Assembly: GCA_012514255.1 (NCBI GenBank)
Contig: JAAZAP010000112.1
Coordinates: 1-7,771, forward strand
Reading direction: 5' to 3'
DNA: 7,771 nt
Origin: Bacteroidales bacterium
Lineage (GTDB): Bacteria > Bacteroidota > Bacteroidia > Bacteroidales > VadinHA17
The position numbers were made by a program, and so were the translations under genes. Below, one piece after another: positions 1 through 5,803 of the stretch. Below the pieces are notes generated by a model. The model was not told the DNA's origin, did no database searches, and saw nothing but the letters and a program-made list of their open reading frames with translations. Numbering within the stretch: the stretch's first letter is position 1; each line of letters begins with the position of its first letter.

Positions 1-1
1 A

Positions 2-592
2 GGTATAACAATCATCAATTTCGGCATGGGCAGTCCCAACGCAGCCACGGTGATGGATCTCCTCAGTGCGCTGCAGCCCAAGGCTGTGCTCTTCCTGGGC
101 AAGTGCGGCGGACTGAAGAAGAAGAACAAGCTCGGCGACCTGATCCTTCCTATTGCTGCCATACGAAGTGATGGTACTTCAAACGACTACCTGCCGCTGG
201 AGATACCTGCGCTGCCTGCCTTCAAGCTTCAGAGCGCCGTCTCCGCAGCCATCGTCCGCAACAACCTCGAATACTGGACCGGGACAGTTTACACAACCAA
301 CAGGCGGGTCTGGGAGTATGATGACCGCTTTAAGAAATACCTCATCAAGACCAGGGCCATGGCCATTGATATGGAGACAGCAACCATCTTTACCGTCGGG
401 TTTGCCAATGAGATACCCACCGGTGCCCTTCTTCTGGTCTCTGACCAGCCGATGATCTCCACGGGAATAAAGACCGGCGAGAGTGACATGAAGGTGACCA
501 GCCAGTTTACGGAGACTCATCTGCGGATTGGCATTGAGGCGCTTACAGAGATCAAGGATAACGGCATCTCGGTCAAACACCTGCGTTTCTGA
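2..592 (+). CDS. amn: AMP nucleosidase, short Bacteroidota form (5' end missing)
   Basis: Hydrolyses AMP to adenine and ribose 5-phosphate in the cytoplasm (purine salvage and adenylate balance). The reading frame is open from base 2, so the gene begins before the window; 196 residues are visible and, from memory of the roughly 255-260 residue Bacteroidota proteins, about 60 N-terminal residues are missing. Visible features of the nucleoside phosphorylase/nucleosidase fold are the glycine-rich stretch INFGMGSPNAA (visible residues 5-15), FLGKCGG (31-37), the purine/ribose-binding segment AMAIDMETAT (119-128) and the late SDQPM motif (147-151) with the expected catalytic Asp. It lacks room for the extra N-terminal regulatory domain of the E. 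coli enzyme (about 484 residues), as is usual for this short form. The stop codon overlaps the holA start by one base (TGATG), so the two are probably translationally coupled. A related nucleosidase (MTA/SAH type) is the alternative, but the SDQPM and TSNDY context fits AMP nucleosidase better. Confidence 0.88.
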   Translation, partial: GITIINFGMGSPNAATVMDLLSALQPKAVLFLGKCGGLKKKNKLGDLILPIAAIRSDGTSNDYLPLEIPALPAFKLQSAVSAAIVRNNLEYWTGTVYTTNRRVWEYDDRFKKYLIKTRAMAIDMETATIFTVGFANEIPTGALLLVSDQPMISTGIKTGESDMKVTSQFTETHLRIGIEALTEIKDNGISVKHLRF

Positions 593-1599
593 TGGCAACA
601 GATTACAGGGAGATACTTAGGGATCTGCGAAACAAGATCTACAAGCCAATCTATTTCCTTGCCGGGAAGGAACCCTACTACATTGACCTTATCACGGACT
701 TTATTGAGGACAAAGTGCTTGATGAGTCAGAGAAAGACTTCAACCAGACTGTGCTCTATGGCCTTGATGTCACAGTGACACAGGTTATTGAGACCTGCCG
801 GCGCTTCCCGATGATGGCCAACCAGCAGGTGGTCATTGTGCGGGAGGCACAGAAGCTGAAAAAGATAGACGAACTACTGGTTTATGTGGATAATCCGCTT
901 AAATCAACTATCCTTGTTGTTGCCTGCAAATATGAGGATCTCGACAAACGGAAATCGCTCTATAAATCGCTTGCCAAAAAGGGATGGTACATTGAATCTA
1001 ACAAAGTACCGGAGTACCAGATCCCGGGATGGATTGACCGTTATCTGACTGACAGGGGCATCATGGCCGCCACGGATGCCTCAAGATTGCTGGCTGAGTT
1101 CCTGGGCAATGACCTGGGTAAAATTGCCAACGAGCTTGAGAAGCTGATCATTTCTCTGCCCAGGGAGAATCCGCGCATCACAACGGAACAGATTGAGAAG
1201 AGCATAGGCATCAGCAAGGATTACAGTCCCAACGAGCTATGGAAGGCTATCGTATACCGCAATCCCCTCAAGGCGGCCCGGGTTGTAAACTACTATGCAG
1301 CCCATTCAAAGAAAGAGATTATACCACTGATCTTCCCGGTCCTCTTTTCCAGTTTCAGCAGGCTCCTTATCTATCACAGCCTGAAGGACAAGAGTGACGG
1401 TAACGTGGTTGCCATGCTTAAGACCTATCCGGGTTACGTGAAGGATTTCAGGACTGCCGCTGCATTGTATAATGTGGGGGCATGCATGAATATCATCACA
1501 CTCGTACGGTCATATGACCTGAAAGCGAAGGGATTCGGCGAGGCGGGGAGTGATGCCGGTGATCTGCTGCGGGAGCTGGTCTTCAAGATCATGCACTGA
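592..1599 (+). CDS. holA: DNA polymerase III, delta subunit
   Basis: Delta subunit of the clamp loader, which opens the beta sliding clamp and loads it on primed DNA. The 335-residue length is normal for the family. The N-terminal domain begins with the delta-type segment YFLAGKEPYYID (21-32), a degenerate P-loop region; next come the FPMMANQQVVIVREAQKL segment (72-89), typical of delta proteins, the LVVACKYEDLDKRK strand and loop (108-121), and the helical LGNDLGKIANELEKLI segment (171-186) of the lid domain. The C-terminal third (about 210-335) is helical, as expected for the collar domain. The ATG overlaps the upstream stop codon (TGATG), which fixes the start and implies coupling to amn. 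It converges with yqgE, 116 bases away. Nothing looks damaged. Confidence 0.93.
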   Translation: MATDYREILRDLRNKIYKPIYFLAGKEPYYIDLITDFIEDKVLDESEKDFNQTVLYGLDVTVTQVIETCRRFPMMANQQVVIVREAQKLKKIDELLVYVDNPLKSTILVVACKYEDLDKRKSLYKSLAKKGWYIESNKVPEYQIPGWIDRYLTDRGIMAATDASRLLAEFLGNDLGKIANELEKLIISLPRENPRITTEQIEKSIGISKDYSPNELWKAIVYRNPLKAARVVNYYAAHSKKEIIPLIFPVLFSSFSRLLIYHSLKDKSDGNVVAMLKTYPGYVKDFRTAAALYNVGACMNIITLVRSYDLKAKGFGEAGSDAGDLLRELVFKIMH

Positions 1600-1694
1600 T
1601 CTGAACCGTATCTTCAGGGGCGACTCATGGATTACCACCTGGTACGGCGGAGGGGTGGAAAGATAAATTCGTCACAGGGTAATTCCCGGCTCTC

Positions 1695-1715
1695 TGCCAG
1701 GGGGGTATACTGGCA
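1695..1715 (-). terminator. Weak hairpin just after the yqgE stop
   Basis: A six-base inverted repeat, TGCCAG (1695-1700) and CTGGCA (1710-1715) with a nine-base loop, begins at the base next to the yqgE stop codon. It lies in the 116-base convergent gap between holA and yqgE, where a terminator would be expected. No T-run follows on either strand, so it is not a classical intrinsic terminator. A second weak inverted repeat in the gap (CCACC 1635-1639 with GGTGG 1654-1658) also lacks a T-run. I see no gene in the gap. Confidence 0.2.
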
Positions 1716-2303
1716 TCAGTTCATCTCGGGCGATTCGGGGAACTCTGCCCAGATGCGGTATTTGTTGTTGAATGAACGGAGCACATCGCGCCACACGTTG
1801 CCCCGGCTTTTCATGATCACTTCGGGAGGCACCTTGGCTATCACCCATGAATTTTCGCTCAGCTCACGTTTCAGTTGGCCCTTCTCCCACCCTGAATAGC
1901 CCAGGAAGAACCTAACCTGGTCACGCCCTACCGTTCCTGTGGCAATAAGGTTGCGGAGGGCATCTATCTCGCCACCCCACCATATTCCGGGTATCACCGG
2001 CACGCTGCCCGGCACCTTCTTGCCGAGAGTGTGAAGGTAATGAAGGGTGTCTGAGGCCACAGGCCCCCCGACGGAGAGATGCTCATCCCATCCGTCGAAA
2101 CCATCCACCGCGCTGCTGACCATAAGATCTATCACCCTGTTGAGGATGAATCCCACCGTGCCTTCAGCCGTGTGCTCTGTGAGAAAGACTATGGTACGGT
2201 TGAAAAAACGGTCGGTCAGGAAGGGTTCAGAGATAAGCACTCTGCCCTTCCCCGGGATCTTATCCTCGGGATTGATACTGAATATATCAGGATAATGGCC
2301 CAT
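1716..2303 (-). CDS. yqgE: YqgE/AlgH family protein (UPF0301, DUF179)
   Basis: A 195-residue cytoplasmic protein of the widespread YqgE/AlgH family, whose biochemical role is not settled. Family signatures are clear: GKGRVLISEPFL (18-29), RTIVFLTEHTAEGTVGFILNR (36-56, written across the family as hydrophobic-EH-x3-G-x2-G-x-hydrophobic-N-R), the VGGPVASDTLHYLH segment (78-91), and RFFLGYSGWEKGQLKREL (131-148), followed by the usual SW pair (152-153). The frame stays open 17 codons further upstream (to 2354), but I chose the ATG at 2303 because homologs begin about ten to twenty residues before GRVLISEP, and because a possible promoter at 2325-2354 would place the transcript start downstream of the longer start. 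It is divergent from nhaC and convergent with holA, so it is likely a single-gene transcript. Confidence 0.92.
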   Translation of the reverse strand: MGHYPDIFSINPEDKIPGKGRVLISEPFLTDRFFNRTIVFLTEHTAEGTVGFILNRVIDLMVSSAVDGFDGWDEHLSVGGPVASDTLHYLHTLGKKVPGSVPVIPGIWWGGEIDALRNLIATGTVGRDQVRFFLGYSGWEKGQLKRELSENSWVIAKVPPEVIMKSRGNVWRDVLRSFNNKYRIWAEFPESPEMN

Positions 2304-2324
2304 ATGACAGCAATAATACACATA

Positions 2325-2354
2325 CAAAATAACATCTTTTGACGGCAAAATCAA
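2325..2354 (-). promoter_or_regulatory. Possible yqgE promoter (Bacteroidota type)
   Basis: On the minus strand, TATTTTG (complement of 2325-2331) resembles the Bacteroidota -7 box TAnnTTTG, one base short in the spacer. A TTG (complement of 2352-2354) lies 20 bases upstream, near the expected -33 position. Transcription would begin around 2318, leaving an A/T-rich leader of about 15 bases before the ATG at 2303. The match is imperfect and the region is A/T-rich, so this is tentative. No convincing pair of boxes was found for nhaC on the plus strand of the same 102-base intergenic region, although TAAATTG (2374-2380) is a weak -7 candidate. Confidence 0.3.
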
Positions 2355-2405
2355 GAAAAATCACGGAAAATAGTAAATTGCAAGCTTCACCACCATTTGC
2401 CATAC

Positions 2406-3917
2406 ATGTCCTTCAAACAGTACAAAACACCGTCGATGCTGCAGTCATTACTGCCAATCGCGGTACTTATCGTTCTTCTTACACTCAATGTAAAATATTT
2501 TCGTGATGACACTCTTTCAGGCGCCAACCAAATAGCTCTTATCCTGTCTGCCGCTGTTGCCGGTGTGATTGCCATTACTCTCGGTTACAGGTGGATTTTT
2601 ATTCGTGACCGGGTCATCAAGGGGATAGGCACGGCAATGCCTGCCATACTGATACTGTTTCTTATAGGCTCACTTGCAGGAACATGGATGGTAAGCGGTG
2701 TGGTTCCGATGCTTATTTATTACGGGCTTGAGATCCTTCATCCGAAAATATTCCTCTTTGCTTCAGTAATCATTTGCGCACTGGTATCAATATCAACCGG
2801 CAGCTCATGGTCAACCGTTGCCACCATCGGCCTGGCCCTGCTGGGCATAGGCAAAGCGCTTGGATTCAGTGAGGCGTTGATCGCCGGCGCCATACTCTCA
2901 GGCGCCTATTTCGGCGATAAGATGTCACCACTCTCAGACACTACCAACCTTGCTCCGGCGGTGGCAGGAACAGATCTGTTCACCCATGTGCGTTACATGG
3001 TGATCACCACCGTGCCGTCACTGACAATATCACTGATCATCTTCCTCGTCATAGGTTTTACTATTGACCTCGAGACAGGTTCCACAAGCGCTGAGGCGGT
3101 ACAGGCTGCCATCAGGTCGAAGTTCAATGTAACACCCATCCTGCTGATAGTCCCGGCCATGCTCATATATATAATAGTAAAGAAGGTTCCTCCTCTCCCG
3201 TCACTCCTGGCTGGTACTCTTCTGGGAGCCATCTGCGCAATCATCTTCCAGCCTCATGTGCTGGAGGAGATTGCTGCCACAGGGGGCTCCTTCGTGAAGC
3301 AGGCTTATATTGCCGTGACAAAAACCATGTTTGGCAGCGTGGCAGTGACCACAGGCGATGCCTCCGTGGATGAGCTGATGAAGACACGCGGCATGGCCGG
3401 CATGCTCAACACCGTGTGGCTCATCATCTGTGCAATGGTATTCGGAGGAATCATGGAGGCCTGCGGTATGCTTAAGACAATAACCGGGAAGCTGATGAAG
3501 TTCGTCCATAACGCCGGCACCCTGGTGGGATCAACAGTGGCAACATGCCTCTTCTTCAACGTTACCGCATCCGACCAGTACCTCTCTATTGTGGTTCCCG
3601 GAAGGATGTATGCAAAGAAATTCCGTGACATGGGCTTCAAGCCCGAGCTGCTGAGCCGTTCACTGGAAGACTCCGGGACGGTCACCTCGGTGCTGATCCC
3701 CTGGAACACCTGCGGCGCAACCCAGTCAGCCGTACTGGGTGTATCAACATGGGCATACGCGCCTTATTGCTTCTTCAATATTATCAGCCCGTTTATGAGC
3801 ATCTTCATAGCAGCGGTGGGATATAAGATCAGACGATACACCCCGGAGGAGCACAAAAAGGTGCTCGAGGAGGCCGACAGAGCCGACAGGGAGCTCTACC
3901 GTGAGGAGGAGTCCTGA
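2406..3917 (+). CDS. nhaC: Na+/H+ antiporter, NhaC family
   Basis: Inner-membrane antiporter exchanging Na+ for H+, for pH and sodium homeostasis. The protein is 503 residues, normal for the family, with about 11-12 hydrophobic segments (the first around 12-28). Hallmark motifs are STGSSWST (130-137), the NhaC/ion-transporter signature FGDKMSPLSDTTNLAPA (169-185), NVTASDQYLSIVVPGRMY (385-402), and LEDSGTVTSVLIPWNTCGA (420-438), which holds polar residues inside membrane segments. The frame opens at a TTG three codons earlier (2397); I prefer the ATG at 2406, with no clear ribosome site for either, as is usual in Bacteroidota. The hydrophilic tail (about 476-503) is rich in Glu, Arg and Lys and looks helical. 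That tail, with its stop codon, is tandemly duplicated directly downstream. It is divergent from yqgE. With NQR encoded nearby, it probably takes part in the same sodium circuit. Confidence 0.94.
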   Translation: MSFKQYKTPSMLQSLLPIAVLIVLLTLNVKYFRDDTLSGANQIALILSAAVAGVIAITLGYRWIFIRDRVIKGIGTAMPAILILFLIGSLAGTWMVSGVVPMLIYYGLEILHPKIFLFASVIICALVSISTGSSWSTVATIGLALLGIGKALGFSEALIAGAILSGAYFGDKMSPLSDTTNLAPAVAGTDLFTHVRYMVITTVPSLTISLIIFLVIGFTIDLETGSTSAEAVQAAIRSKFNVTPILLIVPAMLIYIIVKKVPPLPSLLAGTLLGAICAIIFQPHVLEEIAATGGSFVKQAYIAVTKTMFGSVAVTTGDASVDELMKTRGMAGMLNTVWLIICAMVFGGIMEACGMLKTITGKLMKFVHNAGTLVGSTVATCLFFNVTASDQYLSIVVPGRMYAKKFRDMGFKPELLSRSLEDSGTVTSVLIPWNTCGATQSAVLGVSTWAYAPYCFFNIISPFMSIFIAAVGYKIRRYTPEEHKKVLEEADRADRELYREEES

Positions 3918-3992
3918 CACTATACCCGGGAAGTGAACAGGAAGGTCCCCGAGGAGGCCGGCAGGGAACTCTACCGTGAGGAGGAGTTCTGA
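3834..3992 (+). repeat. Tandem duplication of the nhaC 3' end, including the stop codon
   Basis: Copy 1 (3834-3917, 84 bases) is the last 27 codons of nhaC plus TGA. Copy 2 (3918-3992, 75 bases) follows with no gap, in the same reading frame, and ends with its own TGA. The translations align throughout: RYTPEEHKKVLEEA..RELYREEES in copy 1 and HYTREVNRKVPEEA..RELYREEEF in copy 2. The only length difference is nine bases: copy 1 carries GCCGACAGR twice (3873-3890), copy 2 only once in altered form. The last 20 or so bases of each copy are nearly identical, the first 30 more diverged. Copy 2 has no start codon of its own and would be translated only by readthrough of the first TGA. It most simply reflects an old slippage duplication. 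Confidence 0.85.
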
Positions 3993-3997
3993 CACTG

Positions 3998-4207
3998 ATG
4001 GCGAACAAAATGAAGGACAGGGGTGTTTTATTAATGGGTTTGCAGTTCCTGATATGCTTCGCTATCGGGAGTTGGCTTCGCCGGGCTCACCGCTTATCAA
4101 CGGTTCGGTTCGTACCCGCCAGTGGCGGATACTCGCTTGCAGTCTTGTCGGAGCGCAGCGGAGATCCTGGTCCGCCGGCTGGCGGATCGGGACGGTCTGA
4201 GGTTTGA
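3998..4207 (+). pseudogene. Doubtful small membrane-peptide ORF, possibly a gene remnant
   Basis: A 69-codon frame starts at an ATG in a TGATG context just after the duplicated nhaC tail. Its first 30 residues look protein-like: a short basic start (MANKMKDRG), then one hydrophobic stretch, VLLMGLQFLICFAIGSWL (about 10-27). From about residue 28 it runs through GC-rich, hairpin-forming repeat DNA, and the translation becomes Gly, Pro, Ser and Arg rich with no recognisable pattern. One reading is a small membrane protein whose 3' end was replaced by repeat sequence; another is a chance ORF. I do not recognise a family. Confidence 0.22.
4061..4193. repeat. GC-rich, REP-like cluster of hairpins
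   Basis: Three inverted repeats lie within 133 bases in the nhaC-to-4261 intergenic region. The first (4069-4088) is an imperfect hairpin centred on GGC-TTC-GCC. The second is CCGCC-AGT-GGCGG (4116-4128). The third (4165-4192) has a 12-pair stem, with TCCGCC/GGCGGA at its top, a GGCT loop and two G-T pairs lower down. The second and third share the sequence CCGCC-n-GGCGGAT and could also pair with each other (4124-4129 with 4171-4176). No T-run follows, so terminator function is unproven. Composition is more GC-rich than the A/T-rich flank at 4226-4260. This resembles the short palindromic intergenic elements of many Bacteroidota genomes, but I cannot assign a named family. Confidence 0.55.
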
Positions 4208-4233
4208 GAGTCTGAAGTCCGGAGGTAATTTGG

Positions 4234-4241
4234 TATATTTG
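4234..4241 (+). promoter_or_regulatory. Bacteroidota -7 box for the small Cys-rich gene
   Basis: TATATTTG matches the Bacteroidota sigma -7 consensus TAnnTTTG exactly. It ends 19 bases before the ATG at 4261, giving a predicted leader of about 12-15 bases that is A/T-rich (ending AAAGTGATAAA). The best upstream TTTG (4203-4206) is 27 bases away, longer than the usual 19-21, so only the -7 element is well supported. It suggests that the gene is transcribed independently of nhaC. Confidence 0.45.
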
Positions 4242-4260
4242 CATCAAATAAAGTGATAAA

Positions 4261-4485
4261 ATGCTGTTAAAGCTCCTCATAATATCTGCCATACTGATCG
4301 GCCTTGCGCTGGTGGCCATGGCTGTAACCATTATCCTCAAGCCGAAGGGAGAGTTCCCCGAGACACATGTCGGTCACAATAAGGAGATGCGCAAGAGGGG
4401 CATTACCTGTGCCCAAAGCACCGACACCGGGTGCAATCCCATTGACAGCGGCTGCTGCTGCGGATGCGGAGCAAAGGAGGCCTGA
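4261..4485 (+). CDS. Small single-pass Cys-rich membrane protein (possible NqrM-like factor)
   Basis: A 74-residue protein. Residues 2-26 form one strong membrane helix (LLKLLIISA through VTIIL). It is followed by a basic segment, KPKGEFPETHVGHNKEMRKRG (27-47), and a Cys-rich tail with Cys at 50, 58, 65, 66, 67 and 69 (ITCAQS, TGCN, GCCCGCG). The charges after the helix favour an N-out, C-in arrangement. The spaced cysteines could bind iron, an iron-sulfur cluster or another metal. NqrM (DUF539), needed for NQR maturation and found beside apbE in Vibrio, has the same plan: one N-terminal helix and a short tail with several conserved Cys. The gene here ends 82 bases from the end of apbE, but on the opposite strand, and its Cys spacing differs from what I recall of NqrM. 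The gene looks real: it has a promoter box and clear protein character. The NqrM-like function is inference. The gap 4486-4567 holds only a weak inverted repeat (AAGTCCA 4502-4508 with TGGACTT 4523-4529). Confidence 0.75.
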   Translation: MLLKLLIISAILIGLALVAMAVTIILKPKGEFPETHVGHNKEMRKRGITCAQSTDTGCNPIDSGCCCGCGAKEA

Positions 4486-4567
4486 AGGACGGAAGGTCAG
4501 AAAGTCCAGGGATCTGAAGGTATGGACTTCGCTCCGGCAAAGCCGTAAGACTACAAGCCAGCACTAC

Positions 4568-5578
4568 CTATTTTTCAGGAATAATCATCTCCCTGAGCCC
4601 TTCGGAGATCCAGCTTTTCATTGTGCCGTTTTCGTCAGAATAGATGAGGTACCCTTCCAGCAAATCATGCTTCTCAATAAAGGCTATGGCCTCATCTCTC
4701 CCTCCCACCATGCAGGCTGTTGCCCAGGCATCAGCCACGGCACCCGTGGGAGCGATGATGGTGGCGCTCAACAATGTGTGCCTTACAGGATAGCCCGTTC
4801 GGGGGTCAATGGTATGCGAGTACTTGATGCCATCCTCAACAAAGAATTTGCGATAGTTGCCCGAGGTGGCCAGCGCGAGGTTGTCAAGCCTGATCCTGGC
4901 CTGGATGTCAGCTCCCGGAACATAGTTACCGTCGGCCGGGGTATCAATGCCCACTTTCCATCCCATGCCGTGCTTGTCGCCGACAGTACGCACCTCACCC
5001 CCAACCTCCACAAGGCACTGGCTGATGCCCGCACGCACTATCAGGTCAGCTACAAGGTCAACAGTATAACCCTGGGCAATGGCATTGACATCAATGAACA
5101 TGTCCGGGTCAGCTTTAATGATCCGGTCGCCCTCCAGGTGCACCTTATCCATTCCCACCAGAGCCAGAAGCGAATCGAGCATTGACTCATCAAACCGTTT
5201 CATGGCATCAGGACCGAACCCCCAGGACTTCACCAACGGGCCGATTGTTATGTCAAACAGTCCCCGGCTCTCTGAGGATATCTGTGACGAGGCCCGGAAT
5301 ACCTCGCGGAAGAGTGAGTCGGTCAGATCGCTACGGTTGGCGTTGATTGCAGAGATAACCGAGGAGTCATTGTAGATTGAGAGTGAGTTGTCAATCTCTG
5401 TGAACAGCTGTTCTATCTCCTGGCGAAGAGCCATTACGTCAAGTCCTGGAGTTTTCTCCACGACGATGTGGTAGGTGGTGCCCTGAGTCAGGCCGTTCAG
5501 TTCCGCGTATTCATGTTGCGGAGCGCAGGAGAACAGGATCAGTGCAATTGCGGAAAAGATTGAAATTGGGTTGTTCAT
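4568..5578 (-). CDS. apbE: FAD:protein FMN transferase, lipoprotein
   Basis: Transfers FMN from FAD to a threonine of target proteins through a phosphoester bond (EC 2.7.1.180); with NQR its targets are NqrB and NqrC. The 336-residue protein starts with a lipoprotein signal: hydrophobic SIFSAIALILF and the lipobox LFSC with the lipidated Cys at 18, so it should be anchored on the outer face of the inner membrane. ApbE-family motifs follow in order: GTTYHIVV (33-40), SLSIYNDSSVISAIN (65-79), FDITIGPLVKSWGFGP (108-123), IDVNAIAQGYTVD (162-174), EVGGEVRTVG (191-200), ATSGNYRKFF (237-246), SHTIDPRTGYPV (254-265), and ADAWATA (282-288), whose Asp and Thr belong to the metal-binding site. It lies in the direction of nqrE-nqrF, 301 bases after nqrF, separated by the repeat block. 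It may be read through from the nqr operon or have its own promoter; I see no clear TAnnTTTG box before its ATG. Confidence 0.95.
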   Translation of the reverse strand: MNNPISIFSAIALILFSCAPQHEYAELNGLTQGTTYHIVVEKTPGLDVMALRQEIEQLFTEIDNSLSIYNDSSVISAINANRSDLTDSLFREVFRASSQISSESRGLFDITIGPLVKSWGFGPDAMKRFDESMLDSLLALVGMDKVHLEGDRIIKADPDMFIDVNAIAQGYTVDLVADLIVRAGISQCLVEVGGEVRTVGDKHGMGWKVGIDTPADGNYVPGADIQARIRLDNLALATSGNYRKFFVEDGIKYSHTIDPRTGYPVRHTLLSATIIAPTGAVADAWATACMVGGRDEAIAFIEKHDLLEGYLIYSDENGTMKSWISEGLREMIIPEK

Positions 5579-5583
5579 ATCTA

Positions 5584-5790
5584 TATTACAATTCTCGATG
5601 GTCTACGACCATCCGGTCAATTAACGTCCTGTATTACAATGCTTGATGGCCTACAGCCATCCTACAATTCTTGATGGCCTACAGCCATCCGGTCAATTAA
5701 CGTCCTGTATTACAATGCTTGATGGTCTACGACCATCGGTCCGCTGTATCATGTTGTTCTACAATTCTTTATGGTCTACGACCATTTACC
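5584..5790. repeat. Five-copy hairpin repeat array
   Basis: A core of about 27 bases, TACAATKCTTGATGG followed by YCTACRRCCATC, occurs five times. Its 17-base hairpins are at 5597-5613, 5645-5661, 5673-5689, 5721-5737 and 5770-5786, with start-to-start distances of 48, 28, 48 and 49 bases. Copies 1, 4 and 5 have stem GATGGTC-TAC-GACCATC (copy 5 lost its outermost pair). Copies 2 and 3 have GATGGC-CTACA-GCCATC. The stem change is compensatory (T-A to C-G). Copies 1+2 and 3+4 belong to a 76-base tandem duplication with 41 identical bases (5609-5649 and 5685-5725) that include the linker CGGTCAATTAACGTCCTG. No protein is encoded here. Confidence 0.88.
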
Positions 5791-5803
5791 GCCACTGCCT
5801 ATT

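Noticed and set aside
179..598. Minus-strand open frame of 139 codons opposite amn
   Set aside because: It is fully antisense to a gene with clear family motifs, and its translation matches nothing recognisable.
1627..1899. Plus-strand open frame of 90 codons
   Set aside because: Most of it is antisense to yqgE, with no protein-like features.
2304..2354. Longer yqgE start at 2354
   Set aside because: The additional 17 residues are unlike the family N-terminus, and the possible promoter lies within them.
4502..4529. Bidirectional terminator between the Cys-rich gene and apbE
   Set aside because: The seven-base inverted repeat has a 14-base loop and no T-run, which is too weak to call.
4367..5185. 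Plus-strand open frame of 272 codons over the end of the small gene and apbE
   Set aside because: It overlaps the well-supported apbE on the opposite strand and part of the Cys-rich gene in another frame. The translation shows no family pattern.
5584..5790. CRISPR array
   Set aside because: The repeats are hairpins with irregular 28-49 base spacing, and the linkers are themselves repeated rather than unique. No cas gene is visible.
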